From: Malassezia japonica
Lineage: Eukaryota; Basidiomycota; Malasseziomycetes; Malasseziales; Malasseziaceae
NCBI RefSeq assembly: GCF_029542785.1
Contig: NC_083370.1
Location: 620,001-684,000 of the forward strand
Direction: 5' to 3'
DNA: 64,000 nt
In this document: one piece after another, positions 10,545 to 22,307 of the stretch
How positions within the stretch are numbered: position 1 is the stretch's first letter
How the letters are laid out: each line of letters begins with the position of its first letter
Notes under the pieces: generated by a model
Told to the model about the DNA's origin: nothing
The model's database searches: none
The model's input: the letters and a program-made list of their open reading frames with translations, nothing else
Program-made: the position numbers and the translations under genes

Positions 10545-12350
10545 TTAATCTTTCTTGCGTGCATCGCCTTCATCGTCCGAGAGTTGTAGCCGTTCCCTTT
10601 CAACCTCGTTCCCACCAGCATCGTACGACGGACGCATCGGGGGTGCATACTCTGCATCGTCCGCATCAAACACAAGCTCGTCGTCGTCACCCTTGGCCTT
10701 GTGCATCGAAGAAGCGCGACTTGGGCCGCCCGAATACGGCGGCAAGCCCTCGTGCTGATCCGTCTCGTGGATGTGCGAGAGGTCTTTCAGGTGCTGCGAT
10801 CCAACTTCGACTGCATCATCATCGAGCTCGTCATCGCCTCCAAGCGTATGCACTTCATAGTCGCCCACATCCGCTTCCTCGTCTGTCGCCAGCTCATCCG
10901 AGGTCGCGAGACGCATGTTTTGACCGGTCGGCCGCCAGACATAGGCAATCGACGTAAAGACTGGGTAAGCACGGATACGTACCGACAAAATAGAGGATAC
11001 TCAGCGACCCATCCAACAAGAACCAACGGTACTGCCACGAAGTCGTCGCCAACTCGCTCGTTCCGTTGCTTGCGACCAAGAACGACGAAAAGAAGAAAAA
11101 GCCCATAATGGCCACGACAGCACCGATCAGGATATAGTACAGGCGCTGGAACATACCGCGCTTGTACGTCTGCCTGCGGTTGGTCAGGTACTGGATCGTC
11201 GACTTGAGCGAGTGCAGAATCCACATTAAGAACGTAGTGAGTGTCGCGGCGAGCGGGAAGATGAAGAGGAAAATCCAGCTGCCGTTCATCTCGAGCAGAA
11301 TCAAAATAATGCCGATGGAGTACATTACGCCAAAGACAAAGTGCAAGGCAGTGAGAATCTGCACCTTGCGCAGGACTGAGCCAATAGTGGGACGCACTAC
11401 ACCGTAGCCCATCGACACAATCAGCAGGAGAAAGAAGGAGAGACTGTCGCGCATCGCACTCAGCACATTCGTAAGCACCAACAGGAAACGCGCCGTGGTC
11501 GTCACCGACGAGCTTCCGTCCACCGCACGGAAACGTGCAAAATCGATTGCGTGGTTGTTGTAATACGCATAATACAGCCATTGGCACGCCAACTCAATCA
11601 CAAGAAAGATGATTGTAGCCGAAATAAAGTGCTGTACCGTGACAATCTGCTCGCGGTGAATGCCACAAAACGTGAGCCACACTGCGCCGAGGATCACATA
11701 GAGAAGAGTCATCAGGCCGTAAAACATGAGCTTGGGATGCTCTGCCGCCGGAAGATTACCGCGAAACACGTTGTGGAAGTCGACGTGGCCCGAAAACTGG
11801 TTCAGACGCTGGTTCGTTTGGGCCGGGTCGGCAGCTGGGCTCAGCGACGTGGCCACGGCACAGTAGTAGCCAGTGACAGTAACATTGTACGAAAAAACGT
11901 TGGTCGTCGTGCTCCCTGCGCCAAAGTCAAACTGCTTTTGCTGGACCGTGTACGTCTTGCCGCGCGAGTCGTCGACAATAAAGTTGCCGAGGTCCTTTTC
12001 GGTGCACAATCCGTGCTCCACGGCCTGTGTGCTGCACACGTACGTTTTGAACTGCGTCAGACTCACGACGTACAATCTGGCCATACTGCTGCCGCACCTG
12101 GTCAAACTTTCCGATATGACTGAGCTCGTTCAGCTCGTACACGAGCGCCGTCGCGCGCCCTTGGGACTTGGGGTAGAACACGACTGCGTCAGCCGAGCTA
12201 CCTACCATCGATCGAGGTATTCTTGCCAGCAAACATGCCACTGCATGTCTGTCGCAGCCCCTCGCTATCCTCGATGCCGACAATGTACGCAAACGCCGGC
12301 AGGGCAAAGAGCGCCCAGGTTACGAGCAACCTCAGCCAAGGGCCGTGCAT
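10545..12350 (-). CDS. PTM1: PTM1/GPR107-family seven-span membrane protein, intact copy
   Basis: Four exons (12350-12206, 12183-12074, 12051-10983, 10960-10545) give 579 residues. All three introns are 22 nt. The protein has a signal peptide (LLVTWALFALPAFA), a Cys-containing luminal domain with YVCSTQ and GYYCAVAT, about seven membrane spans between residues 190 and 440, and an acidic tail of about 130 residues. This is the architecture of PTM1 and GPR107/108, thought to act in Golgi/endosome trafficking. The first ATG follows the end of the SLS1-like gene by 30 bases. GC-rich codon use matches the surrounding core genes, so this is the probable parent of the AT-rich copies downstream. Confidence 0.87.
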
Positions 12351-12380
12351 CGTCGTGGGAGGCGACCCGAATGTGGAGGT

Positions 12381-14154
12381 CTACGAAGCCTGCCGCCCGA
12401 GCGAGAGGTACGGCGTGCGGACCAGCTCGGAGAGCAGTTCTACTTGTTCGTCGGACGAGGGCCAGTGTGTCCAGTTGATCTGGGTAAGTAGGGTGACGTA
12501 CCGTAGCAGCGATGGCGAAGCCTTGCATGGCATCCGTCTTGGTAGCCTCTTTGTAGAGATGCAAAATCGGCTCGTCTTCTGGCTCGTCCTGCAGCTTGTA
12601 CGGCGTGGTGCGCTGGACGACTGTCTCGGTGCGGTACAAGGAGAGGTGTAGGAAATCGTCGCCAAGGCGCATGCCAAGCGTGCGAGGAGCAAGAGGGGCG
12701 TGGTGCGGCGCCGCGTCCGGAGCGAGCGCGTCGACGCCCGGCGAGGCGACGTCGCCCCATGCGTTAATGCTCTGTAAATACGTGTCAAGCGCCGTCTCGC
12801 GCAGGGCGCGTGTATGCATCGGCGCCGTCGACTGTGCCGAAATGCGTGCATCGATCGAGGCGGCAGGGCACAGGACATCTGTGGAGCTCTGGACGATCCA
12901 CTGCGCTTCTTGGAAGATGCTGCGTTCCGGCGTCGTGTGCAGCGTGATGACCAGGTCGAGTGGCCGCGCGTCGAGTGTCGCGCGGTAGTACAGACGCACC
13001 TGCTCGGCCTCCTTCTCGGCGCCGGCCGTGTACGGCCCCAGCTCGGTCGCCCGCATGCAGCTCGGCGGCGTGCTTGGCAGAAAGAGCGACGGGGCGAGGT
13101 CGGAGAGCGAGGTCGGTTGGGATGTCGCAGGCCACACGGCGTGGCCGAAAGCGACACGCAAATGCGTCTTCCACTCGCCGCCCAACAGCTCGATCGGGAG
13201 CGGCGCTGGGGCCGCCGCCTCGCGCAGCCCCTCGAGGTCCACGTGCGACAGGCCGGTCGTGGCAAACGCGGCGTGCTGCGGCGCAGTGTACCGCACATGC
13301 TCGCTCTTCATGGCGTACGCGTCCGCAAGGCTGTGCAGCGTGCCGGGTGCGTACGGCAGGGGAATCAGCGGCTTGCTCGGCGCGCCGAGGCACGCAAGGT
13401 GCGATGCACTGGTGCGGCTGTTGTACTGCTGCAGGAGCACAGCGGCAGTATGTGCGGCGGTCGCATCGGTGAATCGCATATGGATTTCCTTGCCCTCCTT
13501 TTCCAGGTAGCATCCCGACCGCTCTGCAATCATGTGAACAAGTCCAAGTGGGGCATCCGCTTCGATCGAGGCCTTGTGGATATGCGCACAAAACGACGAG
13601 AGCCAGTCAGAGAGCGTAGCAATACCTTGCTCGGTGCCCCGCACCGCTGCACCGGTCTGCCCGTCGCGCTTCTCGATCGAGACAGTTGCGTCCGCGTCGC
13701 GCGCAGCCTCGAACAGGTTGCGGCCATTGCGTGCAAGCAGGAACACGTCGCCGAGCTCGAGCGGGACAAATGCTGACGCGTCGCCGAGCACGTCGGGATT
13801 CTTGAGCGAAAAGCGCTGCTCGAGAAAAGCACGGACCAACTCGGCCTTGGGCAGCGACGAGCGGATATTGCGCAGCTGCGCTTCTTTTGCGAGGTCGTAC
13901 AGCTGGGGGCGCGTAAACGAGTCGCGTACGCTACGGAACGCCGTCTCCCAGCGTGTCCGTGCGAACTCGGCGTCGCTCTCGCCTTTGGCGCGGCGCGCGC
14001 GCGCGGCCGGCGCCAACGCGTCGATCGCATCGAGCGTCGGGGGCATGTCGGACTCGGTAGGCAGATCCATGTCCCAGCGCCGCTGCGACCATGCGCCACG
14101 GCTCGTGCGCAAGGTGCGTACAGGGCCCAGTGCCCAGCGGAGCGGCACCGACAT
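12381..14154 (-). CDS. SLS1: SLS1-like mitochondrial inner-membrane regulator
   Basis: Two exons (14154-12502 and 12479-12381), split by a 22-nt intron, encode 583 residues. The first 25 residues, rich in Arg with no acidic residue, look like a mitochondrial presequence. Residues around 78-110 form the SAP-like element FTRPQLYDLAKEAQLRNI followed by LPKAELVRAFL, which resembles the N-terminal part of fungal Sls1. That protein couples mitochondrial transcription with translation at the inner membrane. The rest is a long soluble region with no clear membrane span. Without removing the intron the frame would run on into the next gene's start; the spliced end is LVRTPYLSLGRQAS. The family call rests on general pattern and is moderate. 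Confidence 0.62.
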
Positions 14155-14192
14155 CCCGAAGTGGAGGCAGAAAAAAAGCTAGGGTATCGATG

Positions 14193-14927
14193 CTATGCGT
14201 GGGCGCGCTTCTTCTTGGGTGCGTCGGCGCGCTTCTTGGGCTCGTGCTTGTCGGCTTTCTTGGTCTTGGTCTTTGCATCGCCTTTAGACTTGGCCGAGTC
14301 TTTTTCAGGGGTCGTCTTGGGCTCGGCCTTGGCGGCGTCCTTGGCCTTACTCTCCTTTTTCGATGCCTTTTGGCTCGTGGGTTTGGTGGGCTCGCTCTTT
14401 TCGTCCTCCTCTTCACCGTCAAAGCGCTTGTGCTTGCGTTTCTCGCCGGCGGCTGCGGAAATCATGCGTGCGGCGGCACCCTGGTCGATGCGCTGCGACG
14501 GGCCTGTATAAGTCATGGCACGTACCCTCTTCAGATCCTGCCGCCTTTTTTAGCTTGGTAAAGTAGGCCTGTACACGTTCCTGCGTCAGCGAGACGACGT
14601 ACCAGTTCGTCGTGGACTGGGTGCGTCTTGGGATCGATGCCCTTGCTCTTCAGATACACTGCGTTAGCTCATCCACGTACTCCAGATCACATCCAGGTAG
14701 ACGTATGCAGCGCTGACAAGCAGCTTGGCGCCGGTAAGGCGCCCTTGCAGGGCGGCCTGTGCATCCGCCGCACGTGCCGAGGCGTCGGTTCCCTCGAGCT
14801 CCGCGAGGCACTCGGCCATCGGCTTCTTGAATGTATTCTCTATAAGCGACTGCAGTGTAGCAATCTGCTCCTGCAGCGACGCAATTGTCGCGGTCGGGTC
14901 GTTGACTTTATGCGCATAGGACGACAT
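14193..14927 (-). CDS. LRP1: C1D/Lrp1 (Rrp47) exosome cofactor
   Basis: Four exons (14927-14681, 14658-14603, 14580-14526, 14503-14193) with three 22-nt introns give 222 residues. The N-terminal helical Sas10/C1D domain contains LQSLIENTFKKPMAE and LLVSAAYVYLDVIWMYLKSK, then GIDPKTHPVHDELERVQ, a strong match to C1D/Rrp47. This protein stabilises Rrp6 and helps nuclear RNA processing. A Lys-rich tail follows. In smut fungi a C1D gene (c1d1) borders the b mating-type locus, and here it lies next to bE, which supports both calls. Splicing is required to restore YLDVIWMYLKSK. Confidence 0.92.
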
Positions 14928-15111
14928 GGCAGACAAAGGCGACGACCTCCACTTTGCTCCGCCCGCAGTGGTACCGCCGGCGGTGTGCGTGATCGGCGGC
15001 GGATGTAGACGCCTGGAATGCCCCTTGTCGTATACACATCTACCTGGTCTATGATCCGCAACTAGTCCACAAACACACGTCGGCGCAGCATGCGTTGCCG
15101 CGCTTCTTATC

Positions 15112-16014
15112 CTACTTCCGAGCGCTCGCACGCCGCGTCGTCGGCCGGGGCTGCTCCTGTGCCTCGTGCCCCGTGCCCGAGAGGCGCAGGACCTCGTCGA
15201 TCCAGTCGCCGACGCGCTCCTTGACGCCGACCTTGACACGCTCGACGACTGCGTACCAGTCGCTGCGCAAGTCATTCAAGAACCGCTCGCTGGCCTCGGG
15301 AAAGACATGGCGCAGCGACCTGGGATGCACGGTCCGTCCATCCCGCACCCTATGCGGCATGCCATGCACAAAGAGCGGCCCTGCATACCATATCCTGTCC
15401 TCGTCCGGCTCCTCGTTCTGCAATGCCCACGCAATCTGGAGCATCTTGGCCTTGTCGTCGCCCGCATAGCTGCGCAGGAAACGCGTCCAGCCTGAGCGCC
15501 GGCGGGTGTTGATGAACCAGAGCACCGCCTGGTTGTACACGAGGCAATCGGCGCGGCTTTTCGCCTCGGCGTTGGTATCCTCCAGGATCTGGAGCTTGTC
15601 GTCGCGTGTCGGGAAAGGGTAGCCGAGGTTGTGCAAGAACCAGGTCCGCATGCGCGACGCGTTCAGCGTCGTCTCCCCCTTATCCCCCCGGTTTGGCGTC
15701 TCCTGCAGCGACGGCGTGCGCTGCAAAAGGAGCAGCAGCTCGTTCTGCGTCATGGTACGCATCGCCACCGCCTCGTTCTCCTGCGAGCGGAGCAGGCCGG
15801 CAAGCCGCTCGAGGCGCTGGCCGACGCGCGCCCCGAGGTGGCACGTCGACGGCGACAGCGTGCCTCGCTCCTGGCGCGCAAGCACCTCGCGCTTGATGTG
15901 CTCGGCGGCGGCACGCAGACGTGCCAGGCGCGCCTCGCTGTGGCTCGCGAGCGTGTTTAGCAGCTGGTTCTCAAAGGCGAGCAGCTCGGTGCACAGCTGC
16001 TCTTGCGACTGCAT
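15112..16014 (-). CDS. bE: bE-type HD1 homeodomain mating-type protein
   Basis: The 300-residue protein has a variable, charged N-terminal region (about residues 1-110) suited to partner choice, then an atypical homeodomain at about 115-180. The recognition helix YNQAVLWFINTRRRSGW is the hallmark of bE/HD1 proteins. A basic C-terminus follows. In other smuts, bE pairs with bW from the opposite allele to switch on the dikaryotic programme. The start at 16014 is the first ATG that precedes helical sequence; upstream codons run into the shared promoter. No intron is seen. It is divergent from bW across 115 bases. The protein is shorter than smut bE proteins, as the C-terminal region is reduced. 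Confidence 0.87.
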   Translation of the reverse strand: MQSQEQLCTELLAFENQLLNTLASHSEARLARLRAAAEHIKREVLARQERGTLSPSTCHLGARVGQRLERLAGLLRSQENEAVAMRTMTQNELLLLLQRTPSLQETPNRGDKGETTLNASRMRTWFLHNLGYPFPTRDDKLQILEDTNAEAKSRADCLVYNQAVLWFINTRRRSGWTRFLRSYAGDDKAKMLQIAWALQNEEPDEDRIWYAGPLFVHGMPHRVRDGRTVHPRSLRHVFPEASERFLNDLRSDWYAVVERVKVGVKERVGDWIDEVLRLSGTGHEAQEQPRPTTRRASARK

Positions 16015-16129
16015 CGTGGCAAGGCGCAGCTGTGCCGCCCCCTTGTCTCGATCGCTGTACGGCACAAAGGGCCTCCACTGTGGCTGCGCACGGACCGGTA
16101 TAAAGGCACGACACTTGCTTCGTGCCCTC
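16015..16129. promoter_or_regulatory. shared promoter between bE and bW
   Basis: Only 115 bases separate the two divergent start codons, so both promoters must lie here or reach into the coding regions. The only core motif I see is the TATA-like site near the bW side. Confidence 0.6.
16099..16104 (+). promoter_or_regulatory. TATA-like box before bW
   Basis: TATAAA occurs 26 bases before the bW start codon. It is close for a fungal TATA box, implying a very short leader if used. Confidence 0.4.
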
Positions 16130-17621
16130 ATGCGTTTCGAGCTGGACTTTCTCGACGGATGCCTCGCCGTGCTCCGGGGGCTGAGGCAGGGCGCAAGTCC
16201 CACGTCGCTCATCTCGCCGCTGCCGGGCGGGTCGAGCGTGTCGCTGAATTTGCGCACGATCACGACCGAGGCCTTTGCCGAGGCGGTCCGCGATCGCCCG
16301 CTTGCCACCGATGTGCAGGACGCGCTCATCTCGCTGTATGAGCGCGCGTTGCAGCGCCTCAAGACCACCTTTGCCCAGGGGTTCACCGAGGCACAGTCGC
16401 GCTGGGGGGCTTCGCGCGTGCACGCGCTGCCGCTCCTGCACAATCTCTTTGAAACACAGTGTGCGGCCGCCGCGCAGGAGACGCACGATACGATCCTCGC
16501 CTTGGTCGACGAGCGCCTCGATGCGTTCCTCGCGGACGTCGACCCGTCGCGCTGCGGCAACCCAAAGGCGCACAGCGAGCAGGCTGTCAAGATCCTCGAG
16601 ACCGCCTTTCGCCACGCGCCCAACATCACCCAGGCGGAAAAGTACAAGCTCGCCCAGGCGACGGGACTGCAGCCCCGCCAGGTGACCATCTGGGTACGTA
16701 CCTGTCCTAACCCAGTTCCAAAACAGGCGGAATCGCAGGTACGGCGCGCGCCGCGCTGCACGCCGCCCGTCGGGACGCGCGATGCGCAGGGAGCGTGCGC
16801 CGCCCCGCCTCGCGTCCGTGCCGCCGCCTCGGAGCGAGACCGAGAGTGTAGAGGAGACGCCAATCAAGTCGGAAACCGGCTCGCCGCCGTGCTTGCCGCC
16901 AGCGAGCCTCTCGCCCGAGCTCGGCGTGTCGTCCGGACTGCAAGGCTCGCCGATCAAGGTCGAGCAGAGCCTGCCGCAGCTCACGGCGCCCGGCATGGAG
17001 TGGACGCCGTCCTCGCCGGAGCATGTGCTTCCGATGGAGCTGACGCCCGCCGAGCCCTTGCCCCCGGCGTCGGTCTTGGGCCTCGGCACGGCGCACGAGG
17101 CGCCCGAGGCACTGTCGCTCGATGGCCTGCTGGACTTTGACAGTGCGAAGCAGTGCCTCGTCTTTTCACCGCTCGATCCGCTGCCCCGCCTCGACTTTGC
17201 GGACCTGCGCCTGGATATGGAGTCACTCGAACGTGCGCTCGGCCTCGGGCGTACCCACCCGGTCCTTCCGCCGGTGGTCGAGGTGCCTCTTGTGCCGCAC
17301 GACGAGCTTGCGGCGGCCGGCTCGCTGGTCGCGCAGCCGATGCACGTCGCAGACGAGATCCTGGCCTATGCCCAGGCCGAGGGATGGGCGCTCGGCGACT
17401 TGGTCGCGCCGATGCGTGCTGCGCCTGCTTTCCATCCTGCGAGCGAGATTGATCGGTTTGCGGTGCACCTCGACGGCGTGCTGCAGCCAGCAGAGCGTGC
17501 GCTGCGCTCCGACCCCACGACCGCGCCTGCGACTGCCGCGCCGAAATGGCTGTCGCTGAGTGCGATGCGTGACACGCTGTCTGCGGACGTGCCGCTGGCG
17601 CTGCACGACGTAGCTATGTAG
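16130..17621 (+). CDS. bW: bW-type HD2 homeodomain mating-type protein
   Basis: Two exons (16130-16693 and 16716-17621) give 489 residues. A 22-nt intron falls exactly inside the recognition helix; its removal joins QVTIW to FQNRRNRR and so restores the canonical WFQNRR of an HD2 homeodomain (about residues 145-200). The N-terminal part is a variable helical region; the C-terminal part is acidic and Ser/Pro-rich, with spaced hydrophobic patches such as LDGLLDFDSAKQCLVF, as in an activation domain. It is the partner of bE. The stop lies 5 bases from the end of the convergent helicase gene. Confidence 0.9.
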
Positions 17622-17626
17622 TCTAA

Positions 17627-20600
17627 TTACCACATGTTTCCCTTGCCCTCTTCCGGCTTGCCGGTCGTTGCCATCCGGTGCGACGCGCCGAGCACCTCGA
17701 GCGTCAGAGCAAAGACGGCCTGCTCGTCGTCGCTCCAGCCGAGGCCAGGGTGGTTGTAGCTTGCCTGCAGGTTCCGTGCGAGTTCGGTACGCAGCACACG
17801 CAGCGCAAGGAGTGACTTGGCGTCGAACGTCGCCATGCGCACGCGGTTGTGGTCGAGAAAGAGCGATCGGCTCGCGTGCTTGAACTCGGCATCGCCACCG
17901 GCAAGCAGGACGTTGACGTCGCTGACGTACGCCGTGTCCCACGCGTAGAGGCGCTTCGACATCATGATCGTGTGGTACAACACAAAGTGCGAGCGGAACG
18001 ACGAGGGGTACGTCCGAAAGTTGACCGAGGAGGGGTGGATCGCCGCGGGCTGGTTGTTGGTCAGCGTGCGCATCTGGTCCGACTTGGGCTCGATCATGAG
18101 CAGCTTCGGATAGAGCGCCGCGACCATCGCCAGCGTCACGGCCTGGACGCACTCGCCGTACGTGTCGAGCTCGGCGGGGACCTCGATGAGGCGCGGCCGG
18201 CCGTTGCGCGTGCGGTTGCGCGAGAGGTCCTTGCGTACCTCCTTGCTCAGCTCGATGAAGCCCGTATCGGCCAGATACGAGAGGTACTGCTGCCGCAGCT
18301 CCTCGATCTGGTACAGAATGTCTTGCGAAAGCGAGTATTGCGCACAGAACGACGCACCCTTCTGGAAGCCCACTGCACGGCGCCAGCCGCGGTACATGTT
18401 AATGTAGCAGTAAAAGTCGCTGTGGTGCGCATTGAAGTGCGAGCGCGACGTCTCGCGGAAGCGGCCGCCGCCCATGTTCAGGAACGGTGACTTGCTGTTC
18501 AGCACCGCGGTAATCGTCAGCGCCGCATCCACACAGCGGAAGCGCGTCGCAATCAGCAAAAACTTGCCCAGGTGCACATCGAGCGGCATGTGGCACAGGT
18601 GGCGGCCGAGCGGCGTGATCTCTTCGTTAGGCGTCAGCGCCTGGACCTCGACCAGCGACGCAACGGCACGCTGCACATTGATCGCCTGTGGCGCATCGAG
18701 CGCCTGGCTCAGCGCATCCTCGATGCTCGTGCCGACCTGGATCTGCATCACCTTGAGCGTCAGCGCAAGCTCCTGCAGCGAGAGACGCAGCATCTCGGGG
18801 AGGGGATGGGGGTCCATAAACTCATCGTGACGCATCTTGGTAAAGAGGTGGAAGCAGATACCGTGCTGCACACGGCCCGCACGACCGCGGCGCTGCTTGG
18901 CGTTGCTGCGCGCGACAAAGCACTCGACCAGGCGGCTGATCTTGCGCTTCTCGTCGTACCGCATCTCGCGGTGGCGGCCCGTGTCGACAACACACGTAAT
19001 GTCGGGGATCGTAATACCGGTCTCGGCAATGTTGGTCGCCAGCACAATCTTGCGCATGCCGGGCGGTGGGGGGTAAAAGGCCTCGGCCTGCTCCTCCGGC
19101 GCAATGCTCGAGTGGAGAATGTGCACCTGGACCCGGTTCGGCGCAAAGATGGTGTGCCCGCTCAGCGCGCCTTGGCACTGCCGAATCTCGCCAATACCGG
19201 GCAGGAACACGAGCACGGCCTGGCTCATTGAGTCGAAGCGCGGCTCGGTAAAGATCTTTTTGAGAAGCTCGGCGATCAGGTCGTAGTTGATCGCGTACTC
19301 GTTCAGCTGCGCCAGCGTGTCAACCGTCTTTTGACTGTACACGCCGCCAGCGAGGCCGGACGAACGCTCCTCCTCTTCATCGTCGTCGTCATCGTCGTCG
19401 CCTTTGTCCTTGTCGCCCTCGCTCGACTTGTCTTTGACGCGGTTCTGCTTGCCGCTGTTGCGCCACACGTACGGCGAGTTGGGCTCGAGTGTGTAGTCAC
19501 ACAGCTCGAGCGCATCCTCCAGGTAGTGCACGTCCACCGGAAACGTGCGGCCGGGAACGTGGAGCATCGGGCACCCGCCAAAGTACGCACTGATGCGGTC
19601 TGCATCGAGCGTCGCCGACATGAGAATGACCTTCAGGTCGCGGCGGTGCTGCATCAGGACTTTAAGCACCATGAGCAAAAAGTCGGACTCGATCGAGCGC
19701 TCGTGCACTTCATCAATAATAATGTGCGTAATCTCGTCAAAGGCCGACGACTCGAGCATGCGCAGCGCAATACCGGTCGTCGCGTAAATCAGGCGCGCGT
19801 TGCGTCCAATCTGGCTGTCGAGACGGATCGCATAGCCGATGTAGCTGTCCGGCCCACCGATCGCGCCGCGCGCCTCGCCGAGCTCCTGCGAGACACGCTC
19901 CGCAAGCGAGATTGCCGAGATTCGCCGGGGCTCGGTCACGTAGATCTTGCACGGCTCGCCACGCGCGAGCGCGTCTTCGAGCAGATAGGCGGGCAGCTGT
20001 GTCGACTTACCGCAGCCCGTTTCACCCGAGAGGACGACGACCTGTGAGTGCGCGACGCTCTCGAGAATGCGGTTGCGCGACTTGGCGATTGGCAGCTGCT
20101 CACGACCAGGCAGCATCGCTTGGTACGCATCGGAAGCACGGCGCGCAGCATACTGCTGGGCGATCTCCTCGCTCGGTTGCCGTGGCTTGTCGTTGCGGCG
20201 CTGCGAGCGCGACGTGCCCTCATTCTTGGCCGCACGGCGCTGGCGCCGCGGCGGCGCAGGATGCGACGCTCGGCGCTCCAGCAGCTCCTGGACATGCCCA
20301 AACTCGGTGCGGAGAAAGGCGTACTTCTCCTTGGTGCGCAGCGTCTCGAGCTCGTCCCAGAATGCACGGAAGCCGGTCGGGAGCGTGCGCTGCACCTGGC
20401 GGTCGCGGCCGAGGCAGTTCAGCGCGACGGTCGCAACGAGGTCGTCGGCGAGCTGCTGCGTGGCGCAGCCCTCGGTCGTGAGCTTGTACGAGTCGAGGAC
20501 GACGGTATGGCCCTCTTTCTTGTCGCCCGTGTTCCAGCGCACTTCGAGGTGGCTGCGGCACACGCTTCCACCGGACACGGGCGTGAAGCGCTGCGAGGCG

Positions 20601-22241
20601 TGCGGATCGATCTGTTTCAAGAGGTCGGTGAGGAGCGCTCGGGGGGTGCGGCTTCCCTGGCTCGGCGCAATCTCGCGCAGGCGCACCTGTGTATTGTCCG
20701 CGGCCGCCTCGGGCTCCTCGAGCATCGCGCCAAAGAGGGATTCGCCGCCCTCTTCTTTTCCGTCGCTCTTGTCGCCCTGCTCGGCCTGCCGATCGAGCTC
20801 GTCCTGCGCGGCCTTAGCCGCCTTTTCTTCCTCCTCCTTTTCCTGGGATTCGCGCTCTTTGGCCTCGCGCATCTCGATTTGGCGGTTCATGCGCTCGTCA
20901 ATGTCCGCCTCATCGTTCGCCATCGCCTTTTCGATTTCGGCACGGCGGCGTGTGCGCTCGTCCACCTGCGTCTTGGTGCTTTCCTGGTGGAGACGCATGC
21001 GCTCCTTGAAGCGCTCGGCGGCGGCCTTCTTGTGAAAGGCCGGCTGCATCTCGGCCTGCTGCATGAGGTCGTTGGCGCGCGTGCAAATCTGCGCAAACGC
21101 ACGCTGCGCCCCCTCCTCGTTGGCCACGTTGGCCAGGTACCGGTCGAGGACCTTGCCGAGGAGTTTCTTGCGGCGTGCTTTCTCTTGGTCGACACGCAGC
21201 AGGGCGATGCGGGCCGTACAGTATGCGTCGATCGGGTGCTCGATCAAGTCGGTCCACGGCGAGTCGGGATCGAGGAGCTTCTGAATGTCGGCGACCGCGT
21301 CTTCGGTCCCTTTCCAGACCTCCAGCGGCAGGCCCCGCGGAAGCTCGTCAAGGGTCGTCGCGCGCTCTTTGGGCGCTTCGGGCACGTTCAGCGGGCGCAT
21401 GCTGCCTTTGTTGGTGCGCGAGAATTCGTAGGCGGCGTGCTTCGGCGGATGCGTCTCGTCGATCGCACTTGCATACGACAGCTCGAGCGCCTCTTTGGCC
21501 TCGGCCTTGGCCGGCTCAAGCGTCGACAAGGACAGCTTGCGCACCTCGTCATCCGGAAGGTGAAAGAGGAGAAAGGCAATGCACTCTTCCGCGTCGAGAT
21601 TCGGTGCATACTCCAGGGCAATGTCTGCGTGCTCGCGCTGGAACCCGAGCGACTTGAGCAGTTCCCACGTCGTCAGCGCAAGCTCCAGCGTCTTGGCATC
21701 CGTGTCCGGCAGCGGCGGCGTACCGAGCACCTCTTGGATCGCGGGCGTAGGCAGATACGTCGTCGTCTCGTTCCCCTTCTCCTCGGTCGGCTGCTCGGCA
21801 GGCACAGCCGGCGCACCTTTCCCGACGCCGACAGTGTCCGCAGGATCCTCCGGCACGTACCGCCCCAGTGCCCAGTCCAGCACCTGGCTGCGCAGCTTGC
21901 GCGACACGTTGCACTGCGGCAGCGATTTCGCGAGGCGCTGGTTGAATTCCATCGTCTGTGTCAGCTATGCGACATACCTTGAGCCTGCGCGCCGACTCGC
22001 GCTCGACCTTGGGGTACACCGCGTCGACCACCTCCTGCAGCGCCTGCATCTCGGCGGCCTCGGCGTCGAACTCGCTCGAGGGTTCCTCGGCGGGTGCTGG
22101 CGGCTCGGACGCCACCGACGCCGCGGGCTCCGGCGCCGCGGGCGGCTCCGGCTCGGGCGTCGACTCGCGCTTCGGCACCGAGGTCGTGGCGAAGCCGCGC
22201 GGCACGCTTGCTTTCAGCTGCGGCTTCTTCTTCTTCACCAT
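17627..22241 (-). CDS. DHX29-like DEAH-box RNA helicase
   Basis: A short first exon (22241-21978) and a long second exon (21955-17627), split by a 22-nt intron, encode 1530 residues. The N-terminus MVKKKKPQLK with RGFATTSVPK is typical of the DHX29/YLR419W group, linked to scanning of structured mRNA on the small ribosomal subunit. Further in are a UBA-like helical segment near residues 160-210, a charged coiled-coil near 360-480, Walker A GETGCGKST near 733, DEVH near 836, SATLDADR and QRRGRAGR, then the HA2 and OB-type C-terminal parts. An acidic insert DDDDDDEEEE lies between the two helicase lobes. Starting at the second exon alone would lose the family N-terminus. Confidence 0.9.
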
Positions 22242-22307
22242 GACGGCACTTGCCACGACGCACGGGCAGCCGATCGCCCGATTTGATCGGGGTTGTATTC
22301 GGCCGCC

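Noticed and set aside
20048..21982. Long plus-strand frame antisense to the helicase gene
   Set aside because: The minus strand has clear helicase motifs throughout; this frame is a low-complexity Leu/Arg/Ala shadow.
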